This document shows positions 29,025 through 38,984 of a stretch of 50,807 bases of DNA, in pieces (the first letter of the stretch is position 1; the number at the start of each line of letters is the position of its first letter). The notes beneath the pieces are model-generated. The model saw only the letters and a program-made list of their open reading frames with translations, did no database searches and was not told where the DNA came from. The position numbers were made by a program, and so were the translations under genes. Origin of the DNA: Candidatus Amoebophilus sp. 36-38. Its GTDB lineage: Bacteria > Bacteroidota > Bacteroidia > Cytophagales > Amoebophilaceae. The DNA lies in contig MKUM01000099.1 in assembly GCA_001897825.1 (NCBI GenBank), forward strand, positions 1-50,807, written 5' to 3'.

Positions 29025-31517
29025 ATGAGTATAGATCTAACTGAACAAATAGATTTGAAGCATATGATTTCACCAGGAATTACCACAGAACGTTCAGAAA
29101 CCTTATCACATCTACTGGAATCAGGTAAAAAGAATATGCATGATGTAGATAATAAAGATACACCTTTGCCGATCATATTCAGCAAACATAATGTGCTGTT
29201 CCCTGGCATATATATGCCCATGACTTTGGAAAAGGCTTCTATCATAAAATTAGTCAAAAAGGTGCATGAGTCGGAAGGTGTTCTTGGTGTAGTAGCACAA
29301 AAAAAAGAAAATATAGAAGTAGTTGGAATACAAGATATTTTTCATGTAGGTACCACTGCCCATATTTTAAAATTGATTAATCTTCCTGATGGACGTGTTA
29401 GAGTTTTGTTGCAAGGAGAGGAAAAATTTCAGATAGAAGAAATAATGTCAGAAACTCCTTACTTGCTAGCTCATGTAGGTAAGCTCAAGGATAAATTAAT
29501 TAATGGAGATAGTAAGCACTTCAAGGCCGTAGTACGTTCTATTAAAGAGACAGTTGCCAAATTTATATCTTTACAGCCCGAATTTCCAACAGAAGTTCGC
29601 TTGATTTTAGATAATATTAATGATTTTAATTTCCTTACTTATTTCTTGGCTTCTGGGCTAGATACAGATATTAAGAATAAACAAAAGCTTTTAGAAATTG
29701 ATAATAGTAAGCAAAGAGGAACTGTACTACTCAAATATTTGCTTAAAGATCTAGAAATTTCCAAGCTTAGAAAGAAAATCCAGGATAAAGTACATACAGA
29801 TATTGAGCAAATCCAGCAAGACTTCTATATACGTCGTCAGATTAAAGCATTACAAGAAGAGTTAGGAGAAAATGAATTTGAGGATGAAATAGAAGAATTA
29901 AGGGCAAAAGGTGAAAAAAAACAATGGTCTAAAGAAATAGCCAATTACTTTTATAAGACTTTAGATAGGGCCGAACGTCTTAGTCCAAATAGTTCCGATT
30001 ATCCTGTATTGATTAATCATGCCGAATTATTGTTAGAATTACCATGGAACATATATACAGCAGATAATATGGATCTCAAAACGGCAGAAAAAATATTAAA
30101 TGCTGAACATTATGGGATCGAGAAGGTAAAAGAAAGGTTATTGGAATATCTGGCAGTACGTAAGCTCAAAAAAAATATGAAAGGGCCTATCTTGTGTCTA
30201 TATGGACCACCTGGTGTAGGTAAGACTTCTCTAGGTAAATCGATAGCTAAAGCATTAAATAGGAAATATGTCAAGGTCTCTTTAGGCGGATTGCATGATG
30301 AAGCAGAAATTAGAGGACATAGAAAAACGTATGTAGGTGCTATGCCTGGCCGAATTATCAAGGGATTTCAAACCAGCGGAAGCTCTAACCCTGTATTTGT
30401 TCTTGATGAATTAGACAAGATTACAGAGTTACGTGGAGATCCTGCCGCAGCCTTATTAGAGGTATTAGATCCAGAACAAAATCATGCTTTTGTTGATAAT
30501 TTTTTGGAGGTCCCTTACGACCTTTCTAAATCCCTTTTTATTGCTACTGCTAACCAGTTAGATACGATACCACCGGCTTTACGTGACAGATTAGAAATTA
30601 TTGAGATCACAGGCTATACATTAGAAGAGAAGCTTCAGATCGCTAAAAAATATTTGTTTCCTAAACAGCGTAAGGAGAATGGACTTAAAGCTACAGACAT
30701 AGCTATTCATGATACAGCTATTCTTAAAGTTATTGAAAATTATACACGTGAGTCAGGAGTCCGTGAGCTAGAACGAAAACTAGCTAGCTTGGCTAGAAAA
30801 GTTGGTAAGGCTATGGTACTTGGAGAGCCTTATCCTAAAAAAATAAATAAAGAGGATGTAGCTAAACTACTAGGGATAGAAGAATTCGATCAAGAAATTT
30901 ATCAGCAAACTCATTTACCTGGAGTTGCCATCGGATTAGCTTGGACACCTGTGGGTGGAGACATTCTTTTTATTGAAGCAATTCTGAGCCGAGGGAAAGG
31001 AAAGCTTACTTTATCAGGCCAACTAGGTGATGTAATGCGGGAGTCAGCTATGACGGCGCTTACCTATTTGAAGGCAAATGCTGAGTCACTAAGCATAGCA
31101 GTTGAAGTATTTGAGAATTATGATTTGCACATTCATGTGCCTGCTGGAGCCATTCCCAAAGATGGTCCATCAGCCGGTATTACACTCTTTACTGCTTTAG
31201 CTTCCTTATATACACAAAGAAAAATAAAAGATAAAGTAGCTATGACAGGAGAAATTACGTTGCGAGGTAAAGTGTTGCCGGTAGGTGGCATCAAAGAAAA
31301 GGTACTAGCTGCTAAGCGTGCTGGTATTAAAGAAATAATACTTAGTGCCGAAAATAGAAAAGATGTACAAGAAATTAAACAAAAAGATATACAGGATATC
31401 AGTTTTCATTACGTAGAGTTTATAGAAGAAGTAATACAACAGGCCCTACAACCTCATCAGATAAAGCATGCAAAAAACTGGGATATTTCTAAAAAAAGAG
31501 CCAAGAAGTCATTATAG
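29025..31517 (+). CDS. lon: Endopeptidase La (Lon protease)
   Basis: LON N domain, GPPGVGKTSLGKSIAKAL, KDGPSAGITLFTAL catalytic Ser motif. Confidence 0.97.
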   Translation: MSIDLTEQIDLKHMISPGITTERSETLSHLLESGKKNMHDVDNKDTPLPIIFSKHNVLFPGIYMPMTLEKASIIKLVKKVHESEGVLGVVAQKKENIEVVGIQDIFHVGTTAHILKLINLPDGRVRVLLQGEEKFQIEEIMSETPYLLAHVGKLKDKLINGDSKHFKAVVRSIKETVAKFISLQPEFPTEVRLILDNINDFNFLTYFLASGLDTDIKNKQKLLEIDNSKQRGTVLLKYLLKDLEISKLRKKIQDKVHTDIEQIQQDFYIRRQIKALQEELGENEFEDEIEELRAKGEKKQWSKEIANYFYKTLDRAERLSPNSSDYPVLINHAELLLELPWNIYTADNMDLKTAEKILNAEHYGIEKVKERLLEYLAVRKLKKNMKGPILCLYGPPGVGKTSLGKSIAKALNRKYVKVSLGGLHDEAEIRGHRKTYVGAMPGRIIKGFQTSGSSNPVFVLDELDKITELRGDPAAALLEVLDPEQNHAFVDNFLEVPYDLSKSLFIATANQLDTIPPALRDRLEIIEITGYTLEEKLQIAKKYLFPKQRKENGLKATDIAIHDTAILKVIENYTRESGVRELERKLASLARKVGKAMVLGEPYPKKINKEDVAKLLGIEEFDQEIYQQTHLPGVAIGLAWTPVGGDILFIEAILSRGKGKLTLSGQLGDVMRESAMTALTYLKANAESLSIAVEVFENYDLHIHVPAGAIPKDGPSAGITLFTALASLYTQRKIKDKVAMTGEITLRGKVLPVGGIKEKVLAAKRAGIKEIILSAENRKDVQEIKQKDIQDISFHYVEFIEEVIQQALQPHQIKHAKNWDISKKRAKKSL

Positions 31518-31589
31518 GCTACTTGAATGCTCTTTGCATTTGATACATCTGAATATAAACATAAACGAATATACAAACCTGCAACTAGT

Positions 31590-32981
31590 ATGATACAAGA
31601 ATTGAATTATTTGACTCCAAGAGAAATTGTAGCCGCTTTAGATAAATATATTATTGGTCAGCAATCAGCCAAACGCAATGTGGCAATCGCACTGAGAAAT
31701 CGGTGGCGTAGGATGCAAGTAAAGTCAGATCTAAAAGCCGATATAACACCCAACAATATCTTGATGATAGGAGCTACTGGGGTAGGGAAGACAGAGATTG
31801 CCAGAAGGTTGGCCAAAATAGCTGATGCTCCTTTTGTAAAAGTAGAAGCCTCTTCCTTTACCGAGGTGGGTTATGTAGGTAGAGATGTAGAAGGGATGGT
31901 GAGAGATTTGGTAGAGCAGGCTATAACCATGGTAAAATCAGCCCGTGAAGAGGAAGTAAAAGAAAAAGCCATTCAGCAAGTAGAAGAAATTATAGTTGAT
32001 GCGGTAATCCCCCGTACCAACCGACCATCAAGTGAAATGAGTAGTGAAAGTAGTTTACTTGAACTTGACGAGAATGAGTTTGATATCAGCGAACAGACCA
32101 GAGAAAAATTTAGGAAAAAGATAAGAAATGGAGAACTGGATGAAAGAAAGATTGAAATTCATCTTAATCCACCAGGTAGTATGGGAATAAGTATGATAGG
32201 GGGTGGCATGATGGATGAGTCTATGTTGAATAACTTGCAAGACATGCTCAGCAACATGATTCCTAAAAAGTCTAAAACTAGGAAAGTGACGATTGCTGAA
32301 GCAAAACAGCTTCTTTTGCCGGAAGAAATTAGTAAGCTGATCGATATGGATGCTGTAAAAGAAGAGGCTTTGGAAAAAGCAAAATACAACGGTATTATTT
32401 TCATTGATGAAATTGATAAGATAGCAGGGAGTTCGCATAAAGGAAGCGGCCCAGATGTAAGTAGAGAAGGAGTACAGCGAGACTTATTGCCTATTGTAGA
32501 AGGCAGTAATGTGAATACCAAATATGGGGTTGTCAACACAGACCATATTCTTTTTATAGCTGCTGGTGCATTTCATATATCTAAACCATCTGACTTAATT
32601 CCTGAGTTACAAGGTAGATTCCCTATTCGAGTGGAGCTGAACAGCCTGACAAAAGAAGATTTTTATCGCATACTACAAGAACCTAAAAATGCACTCACCA
32701 AGCAATATATGGCTCTTTTTGAAGCAGAAAATGTAAAATTAACTTTTGAAGAAGGGGCTATAGAAGAAATAGCAGACAAAGCTTTTACGATCAACGAACA
32801 AGTAGAAAATATCGGAGCTAGAAGATTGCATACGGTGATGAGTCACTTGCTGAATGATTTTTTATTTGATGTACCTGATAAAATAGGCCCTCATCAAGAA
32901 GTAAAAGTTACTAAAGAGCTGGTTAATCAACGCTTAGCAGATATAGTCAAACGCAAAGAATTGAATGAGTATATTTTGTAG
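31590..32981 (+). CDS. hslU: ATP-dependent protease ATPase subunit HslU
   Basis: [50 protein letters not shown]-terminal EYIL. ATG at 31590 preferred to 31527. Confidence 0.95.
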   Translation: MIQELNYLTPREIVAALDKYIIGQQSAKRNVAIALRNRWRRMQVKSDLKADITPNNILMIGATGVGKTEIARRLAKIADAPFVKVEASSFTEVGYVGRDVEGMVRDLVEQAITMVKSAREEEVKEKAIQQVEEIIVDAVIPRTNRPSSEMSSESSLLELDENEFDISEQTREKFRKKIRNGELDERKIEIHLNPPGSMGISMIGGGMMDESMLNNLQDMLSNMIPKKSKTRKVTIAEAKQLLLPEEISKLIDMDAVKEEALEKAKYNGIIFIDEIDKIAGSSHKGSGPDVSREGVQRDLLPIVEGSNVNTKYGVVNTDHILFIAAGAFHISKPSDLIPELQGRFPIRVELNSLTKEDFYRILQEPKNALTKQYMALFEAENVKLTFEEGAIEEIADKAFTINEQVENIGARRLHTVMSHLLNDFLFDVPDKIGPHQEVKVTKELVNQRLADIVKRKELNEYIL

Positions 32982-33017
32982 TTATAAAAATTAAATATTG
33001 TAAGCGTTCACTCCATT

Positions 33018-34061
33018 TTGGATCATTCTCATTCTGAAACAATGCTTATAAATCAATCCATTATAACCGATATTAAAGCTATCATTGCTCAATCAAAGGA
33101 CAATGCCATTCGTGCCGTTGACCACCAGCGTACTTTGATGTATTGGCATATTGGCAAGCGTATTTTTGAAGAAGAACAAGGAGGGAAAGATCGGGCAGAT
33201 TATGGAACATACCTCATAAAATACCTTTCAGAACAGCTACAGCCAGAATTTGGAAGTAGTTTTTCTGACAGACAACTTCATTGGTATAGGCAATTTTACC
33301 GCACATTTCCAATTGTGAACACACTGTGTTCACAATTGAGCTGGAGTCAATATAGGCTACTATTAAGAATTGACAATCAGGATAAAATACAGTTCTATAT
33401 TGCAGAAACGATCAAGAATAATTGGACGGTACGCCGGCTAGAACGGCAAATCTATAGTCACTTATATGAACGCCTTTTGATGAGCAATGACAAAGAAAGT
33501 GTACTGGCCGTTGCCAAGAATGAAAAGTTGCCTTCTGACGCCAAAGAAATTATCAAAGACCCCATGTTTTTGGAATTTTTAGGGTTGAAAAGGGAGGCTT
33601 CATACTACGAAAGGGATTTGGAAAACGCTATCATTACACACTTGCAGGGATTTTTGTTGGAATTAGGTAATGGATTTTCGTTTGCAGCCAGGCAAAAACG
33701 GATACATATAGAAGATGATGAATTTTTTGTGGATTTGGTGTTTTATAATCGCTTATTACAATGTTTTGTTATTATAGAAATTAAGACAACTAAGATTACG
33801 CATCAGGATATTGGACAGTTGCAGATGTATGTAAATTATTATGACCGAATAGAGAAATTATCACACGAAAACGCTACGATCGGTATTTTGCTTTGCGCCA
33901 GTAAAAATGATGCTGTTGTAAGGTTTACATTGCCGGAAGGACAAAAACAGATCTTTGCAAGCCAATATAAACTTTATTTACCAACGGAAGAGCAGTTGTT
34001 GGAAGAAGTAAACAAAGAGCTGGAAAATTTTGAGGAAAAGGAAAGTAAAAAGAATAATTAA
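33018..34061 (+). CDS. YhcG/DUF1016 family PD-(D/E)XK nuclease
   Basis: RTLMYWHIGKRIFEEEQGGKDRADYGTYLIKYLSEQL...DLVFYNRLLQCFVIIEIKT...GQLQMYVNYYDR; TTG start at 33018. Confidence 0.88.
   Translation: MDHSHSETMLINQSIITDIKAIIAQSKDNAIRAVDHQRTLMYWHIGKRIFEEEQGGKDRADYGTYLIKYLSEQLQPEFGSSFSDRQLHWYRQFYRTFPIVNTLCSQLSWSQYRLLLRIDNQDKIQFYIAETIKNNWTVRRLERQIYSHLYERLLMSNDKESVLAVAKNEKLPSDAKEIIKDPMFLEFLGLKREASYYERDLENAIITHLQGFLLELGNGFSFAARQKRIHIEDDEFFVDLVFYNRLLQCFVIIEIKTTKITHQDIGQLQMYVNYYDRIEKLSHENATIGILLCASKNDAVVRFTLPEGQKQIFASQYKLYLPTEEQLLEEVNKELENFEEKESKKNN
33310..33338. repeat. Perfect inverted repeat inside yhcG-like CDS
   Basis: CAATTGTGAACAC-act-GTGTTCACAATTG, 13-bp arms. Confidence 0.95.
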
Positions 34062-34263
34062 AAAGAACATGCAAAAGCGGGAAATATTGTTTAGAAAGGC
34101 TGTAGGTTGCATGCAATATCTACAATAATCAGTTGCATATAGACTAAAAAGGCGCTATTTATGGGTATAAGGAACATCTGTCTTTCGTGGTCTGTGTGTC
34201 AAAGACTACATGTAAGTTGTAAGGTTGTAAGCTGTTATTGATTAAAATTTTACTTAGGTTATT

Positions 34264-35049
34264 ATGCAAAATTCTCATCCTATTGGTGTATTTGATAGCG
34301 GTGTAGGTGGATTGACAGTAGCACGTGCAATTAAGGATATACTCCCATATGAATCACTTTATTATATAGGGGACACAGCAAATTTACCTTATGGCAATAA
34401 GTCTACTAAGCAAATACAAGATTATGTTAAGAAAATAGCGGATGTATTACTGCAACAAGGCTGTAAGGTTATTGTAATAGCTTGTAGCACAGCCACTGCA
34501 GCAGCAGCAGAAATTTTGCAAGACCATGTAGGAAATGATTTGCCTGTTATAAATGTAATAGATCCTATAATTGGATATCTTAAACAGTATTATCCAGGCA
34601 AAACACTGGGATTGATAGCTACTCAATATACCGTAGAGGCTGCTACTTATAACCGGAAGTTAGAAGAGTCCAAAGCTAATATTCATTTAAGGTGTTTAGC
34701 AACACCTTTATTAGTACCCATGATTGAAGCAGATACCTACCAGCCGCATATTTTAGAAACTTATTTATCAGATCCGATTTTGAGGGATATTCAGGGGCTT
34801 ATATTAGGTTGCACCCATTATTGGCTGATCAAAAAACAAATTCTAGATTATTTCAATAATAAATTAGAGATTCTGAATGGTGCTGAACTTTTAGCACTAC
34901 AGCTCAAACAGTTACTTATCGATAAAAAAATGAATAGTTTAGCAACCAGTAGTAGCCAAGATTATTTTGCAACTACCCACCTTGATGCTGGGTTTCAAGC
35001 AGTTACAGAACGACTTTTTCAACAAAAGGTATATCCGGTGACTTTATAA
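34264..35049 (+). CDS. murI: Glutamate racemase
   Basis: IGVFDSGVGGLTVARAI, YIGDTANLPYGNKS, IACSTATAAA, GCTHYWL. Confidence 0.95.
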   Translation: MQNSHPIGVFDSGVGGLTVARAIKDILPYESLYYIGDTANLPYGNKSTKQIQDYVKKIADVLLQQGCKVIVIACSTATAAAAEILQDHVGNDLPVINVIDPIIGYLKQYYPGKTLGLIATQYTVEAATYNRKLEESKANIHLRCLATPLLVPMIEADTYQPHILETYLSDPILRDIQGLILGCTHYWLIKKQILDYFNNKLEILNGAELLALQLKQLLIDKKMNSLATSSSQDYFATTHLDAGFQAVTERLFQQKVYPVTL

Positions 35050-35110
35050 TAGGTGATTGAAACTAAACGGATATTATTACTATCGGAGTCTCTAAGAGAA
35101 ACTCTATCCT

Positions 35111-35134
35111 AGCGCAAGCCTCCTGGCTTGTGCT
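35111..35134. repeat. Hairpin AGCGCAAGCC-TCCT-GGCTTGTGCT
   Basis: 10-bp arms, one G-T wobble. Confidence 0.8.
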
Positions 35135-35158
35135 GATTTTAATTTTTCTAGTTTAGTG

Positions 35159-35180
35159 GTGTCAGGGCTAATCCCTGACG
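35159..35180. repeat. Degenerate GTGTCAGGG...CCCTGACGC palindrome
   Basis: GTGTCAGGGCTAATCCCTGACG; degenerate copy of the GTGTCAGGGCT family. Confidence 0.75.
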
Positions 35181-35200
35181 CTCCCTAATGTTTGTTTTCC

Positions 35201-35224
35201 GGCACAAGCGTGGACGCTTGCGCC
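35201..35224. repeat. Hairpin GGCACAAGCG-TGGA-CGCTTGCGCC
   Basis: 10-bp arms, one wobble; stem sequence related to 35111-35134. Confidence 0.8.
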
Positions 35225-35248
35225 AGATGGGAGTTATGGGAGAAAAAG

Positions 35249-35662
35249 TTAATATAAATCAGGAAAGAAGAACTTAGCCTCTATGGAAGCATTGCTATCT
35301 GCATCTGAACCATGAATAGCATTTTCTTCTATCGATTTACCAAATCGCTTACGTATGGTACCTGGCAGTGCCTCAACAGGATTGGTAGCTCCAATAAGTT
35401 TTCTAAATGAAGCTACCGCATCGTCTTTTTCTAATACCATAGCTACGATAGGCCCTGAAGCCATATACGCACAAAGATCTTGATAAAAAGGACGTGCTTG
35501 ATGGATGGCATAAAATTTCTTAGCATCCTCTATACTTAGCTGGGTAAGTTTTAGCGCTTTAATACGAAATCCATTTTGTTCTATTTGTGTAATAATTTCT
35601 CCCAAATTCCCTGCTTTTATAATTTCTGGTTTGACCATTGAAAATGTAATGTTGTTTTGCAT
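35249..35662 (-). CDS. ndk: Nucleoside diphosphate kinase
   Basis: FSMVKPEIIKAGNLGEI...GATNPVEALPGTIRKRFGKSIEENAIHGSDA. Confidence 0.95.
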   Translation of the reverse strand: MQNNITFSMVKPEIIKAGNLGEIITQIEQNGFRIKALKLTQLSIEDAKKFYAIHQARPFYQDLCAYMASGPIVAMVLEKDDAVASFRKLIGATNPVEALPGTIRKRFGKSIEENAIHGSDADSNASIEAKFFFPDLY

Positions 35663-35694
35663 GTTGCTTGTTAATTAGTTTAGTGAACTCAAAA

Positions 35695-36720
35695 TTAGGT
35701 ATAAGCTTTGAATTGTTTTAAAAATCGAATATCATTTTCTGTAAATAAACGTAAGTCATTAATTTGGTACAGTAACATAGCCACTCGTTCTAGACCCATA
35801 CCGAATGCATATCCTGTATACACGGTAGGATCAATATGGCAATTTTCAAGCACATTTGGATCAATCATGCCTGCACCCATAATTTCTAACCATCCTGTAT
35901 ACTTACAAATATTACAACCCTGTCCAGCACACATTCTACAATCTATATCGATCTCTGCACTTGGTTCAGTAAAAGGAAAGTAAGACGGTCTAAGTCGGAC
36001 TTTCACGTTTTGTCCAAATAAACTACTCATAAAGTAAGAAAGCACTTGCTTGAGTTCAGCAAAGCTTACGTTTTTATTAACATAAAACCCATCTACTTGG
36101 TGGAACATACAGTGTGAACGTGCAGATATTGTTTCGTTTCGATAAACACGTCCTATAGAAATAGACCGTATAGGAGGCTTTTGGCTTTCGGCTATGCGGA
36201 TCTGTACAGAAGAAGTATGTGTTCGTAGTAGTATATCAGGATTTTGGGAAATAAAAAAAGTATCCAGCATGTCCCTTGCAGGGTGATTAGCTGGGAAGTT
36301 AAGCGCTCCAAAGTTGTGCCAATCATCCTCTATCTCTGGGCCATCCACCATATTAAATCCAATTTTATTAAAAATTTCAACTATTTTAGTTTTCAAGAAA
36401 CTAATAGGGTGTATCGTTCCGAGTGTGTCGGTAGGTGAAGGCAACGTATAGTCTTCGGTTGTAGCTATAGACTTCTTAGTTGTCGTTTGAAGCTGGATGA
36501 CTTCTGCTTTGTATTTTTCTTGTGCACGTTGCTTAATTATATTTAATCTATTACCTAGTGTACGTTTCTCGTCAGAAGATAATTGTGCGAGCTTATTAAA
36601 AAGGTCGGCTATAATACCTTTTTTACTGATAAATTTTAAACGAAAATCTTCTAACTCTTGTGTGGTCGTCGGATGGTATTTTTCGATTTCTTGTTCTAAT
36701 AATGCAAGTTCTTCTAGCAT
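35695..36720 (-). CDS. pheS: Phenylalanine--tRNA ligase alpha subunit
   Basis: [55 protein letters not shown]. Confidence 0.96.
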   Translation of the reverse strand: MLEELALLEQEIEKYHPTTTQELEDFRLKFISKKGIIADLFNKLAQLSSDEKRTLGNRLNIIKQRAQEKYKAEVIQLQTTTKKSIATTEDYTLPSPTDTLGTIHPISFLKTKIVEIFNKIGFNMVDGPEIEDDWHNFGALNFPANHPARDMLDTFFISQNPDILLRTHTSSVQIRIAESQKPPIRSISIGRVYRNETISARSHCMFHQVDGFYVNKNVSFAELKQVLSYFMSSLFGQNVKVRLRPSYFPFTEPSAEIDIDCRMCAGQGCNICKYTGWLEIMGAGMIDPNVLENCHIDPTVYTGYAFGMGLERVAMLLYQINDLRLFTENDIRFLKQFKAYT

Positions 36721-36951
36721 CTTATTTTATTAATTAATATATTATCTTTTGTTCAAAAATAAATTAACTTGGCTACTAATTCTATGAGCAATAGAAAATT
36801 TATATAGAGAACAACTAACATTCATTTACATTTTTAGGCTCACAACTGTACCTTAAGTGTGTTAAGGCAAAATTATTGTATCTTATAGTTGAATTCAAGT
36901 TTATTACTGACGTCTATAAATTCTTAAGTTAATTAAATTGATTTTTTATTT

Positions 36952-37506
36952 ATGAAAATCAGTCACCAATTTTTGTATACCGTTATTTTCTTGCTCCTGT
37001 TCCTTAATACTAGTCTTGCTACTACAGGTACTACAGAAGAAAAAAAACAAGAAATTCCACTCATAGAAAGTACGACTTTAGAGGTCTTATATAGCGATGA
37101 AGGGGTAGTGGTCGCCAAAATGACTACTGAAAAACGTTTTCAATATGAAAATGGAGATAGTATTTATCCTGTTGGAATGTATGTAGAGTTGTATGATAAA
37201 GAAAAGAATATTATAGGTACACTTAGAGCCAATACGGTTTATCAGTATGCAAATAAAGATATCTGGGAATTAAAAGGCGATGTAGAAGTTAAAGGTTACA
37301 AAGATGGTGACGAAAAACAACTTAATACGGAAGAGCTATATTGGGACCAAAAAGCTAAGCAAATTTATACGCCTAAATTTGTACGTATAGAAACTGAAAA
37401 CGAATTGCTAACAGGTTATGGCTTAAGTGCTATGCAAGATTTAACTTACTATAATCTCTCAGCACCACAAGGTTTTGTAAATATAGATTCAACAGAGCTA
37501 GAGTAG
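36952..37506 (+). CDS. lptC: LPS export ABC transporter periplasmic protein LptC
   Basis: 184 aa with signal peptide; ENGDSIYPVGMYVELYDKEKNIIGTLRANTVYQYANKDIWELKGDVEV. Confidence 0.82.
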   Translation: MKISHQFLYTVIFLLLFLNTSLATTGTTEEKKQEIPLIESTTLEVLYSDEGVVVAKMTTEKRFQYENGDSIYPVGMYVELYDKEKNIIGTLRANTVYQYANKDIWELKGDVEVKGYKDGDEKQLNTEELYWDQKAKQIYTPKFVRIETENELLTGYGLSAMQDLTYYNLSAPQGFVNIDSTELE

Positions 37507-37554
37507 AGTTCTTTCAAAATCGTCGCCTTTAGCGCCCCCTAGGTTCGTCAGTAA
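37504..37554. repeat. Partial/degenerate left half of the MITE-like element
   Basis: TAGAGTTCTTTCAAAATCGTCGCCTTTAGCGCCCCCTAGGTTCGTCAGTAA aligns with TAGACTTCTTCCGAAACCGTCGTCTTGAATCCTCTGGGTTCGTCAGTAA. Confidence 0.7.
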
Positions 37555-37558
37555 GTGC

Positions 37559-37582
37559 GTGTCAGGGCTCCAGCCCTGACAC
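37559..37582. repeat. Dispersed palindrome GTGTCAGGGCT-CC-AGCCCTGACAC
   Basis: Identical to 19355-19378. Confidence 0.9.
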
Positions 37583-37749
37583 CTCAATCCAAAGGCTAGA
37601 ATGACGTAGCCCATGTAGCCACTGGGTTGATTAGCACATACAGAAGAGAACTTCAGCAAACTCTAATTAACTTTTATTAGGTCTGTAAGATAGTTCGTTG
37701 TATTTTATTAACTCAAGTTAAAAAAACTTAGAGAGGTAATAGCTTTATA

Positions 37750-38766
37750 ATGGTTAGTATGGCTTTATATATACTAATTTTTTTGTTTGAGGTACTATGG
37801 ATAGGTCCACAGAAATCGTATGGAGAAAATAAGCGTACGAACATCTTGCAATCGCTCGATTTGACGAGTTATCAACTTACTGTTGTCCCTAATGATGTTC
37901 TTGCTCAAACTGAGCTAGAAGAACTTTGGATTGATGACAATCAAATCTCAGAAATTCCAGCTGAGATCGATCGTTTGTCACATCTTAAAAAATTCAGTGC
38001 CTATAGAAATAAGCTGAGTAGTCTTCCTAAATCTCTTTTTAATTTAACGAATTTAGAACAACTTAATATCAGTGTAAACCACCTTTCGGTTCTCTCCAAG
38101 AATCTTGGGCAGCTGAAAAAGTTGAACATGTTGGATATTAATCACAATAGAATAACAAAGCTTCCAGAGTCGCTTGGCAATCTTATCCATCTACGGTTTC
38201 TTTATTTGGGAGGTAATCGTTTAAGTTCCCTTCCTCGATCACTCCGGAATCTCAAAAATCTCACTTATCTGAATATTACGTATAATAAATTCGAAACGAT
38301 TCCTGACTGTATTGGTAACATGGATAATCTTATAGAATTGAGGATTTACAATAATATTATTAATGGTATTCCTAATTTCATTGTTAAACTTTTAAAATTA
38401 AGAGAAATTCATGCCATGAATAATAAGATAAATTATCTTCCAAGTTCTATTGGCAATCTTGTTAATTTGAGGAAACTGATGTTAGAAAATAATCAGTTGA
38501 AAACTTTACCAGAGAGTATTGGGGATTTAGAAAGTCTTACAGATCTCGATTTAAGATCTAATCAGTTGACTACTCTTCCAGAAACGATAGGGAATTTAAA
38601 ATCTTTGCGATTTTTAGACCTAAGAGCTAATAAACTGAAATCATTACCAAAAAGTATAATTAAACTTGGCCATCTTGAGAAAATAGATGTAAGGTTCAAT
38701 ACGGGATTTGTGATCCCAGAATGGTTTGCAGAACTTGAGCAGCGAGGGTGTACTGTTTTTTATTGA
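37750..38766 (+). CDS. Leucine-rich-repeat protein with N-terminal signal sequence
   Basis: About ten 23-residue LRRs of the LxxLxxLxLxxNxLxxLPxxIGxL type; hydrophobic N-terminus. Confidence 0.88.
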   Translation: MVSMALYILIFLFEVLWIGPQKSYGENKRTNILQSLDLTSYQLTVVPNDVLAQTELEELWIDDNQISEIPAEIDRLSHLKKFSAYRNKLSSLPKSLFNLTNLEQLNISVNHLSVLSKNLGQLKKLNMLDINHNRITKLPESLGNLIHLRFLYLGGNRLSSLPRSLRNLKNLTYLNITYNKFETIPDCIGNMDNLIELRIYNNIINGIPNFIVKLLKLREIHAMNNKINYLPSSIGNLVNLRKLMLENNQLKTLPESIGDLESLTDLDLRSNQLTTLPETIGNLKSLRFLDLRANKLKSLPKSIIKLGHLEKIDVRFNTGFVIPEWFAELEQRGCTVFY

Positions 38767-38780
38767 ATGAATGAAAGTAG

Positions 38781-38984
38781 GCCTCTTATTGTTTTATGCT
38801 ATCTTTCTATAATGTTTGTTATCTGAATAAAAAGTATGGTTGGCAAATTCCAGTCGGAGATTATGATACGTTGGAAGGGTTTATTATTTCTGTTACCGAA
38901 TGTATCCCTAGGCTGCATCAGAAAATAGATATTGCAGGCCTTAGTTGTACTAGCAGAAATATCTATCGAGATGATCCAGGTTAA
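38781..38984 (+). pseudogene. Remnant of CorC/HlyC (CNNM/GldE-type) transporter-associated C-terminal domain
   Basis: YLNKKYGWQIPVGDYDTLEGFIISVTECIPRLHQKIDI resembles hemolysin/CorC C-terminus; in-frame stop just upstream, no CBS/DUF21 domains. Confidence 0.7.

Noticed and set aside
28907-29257. 116-aa minus ORF across rseP/lon junction
   Set aside because: Overlaps the lon start on the opposite strand; no motif or ribosome-binding context recognised.
32055-32539. Two overlapping minus ORFs (126-127 aa) in hslU
   Set aside because: Antisense shadows of a conserved gene.
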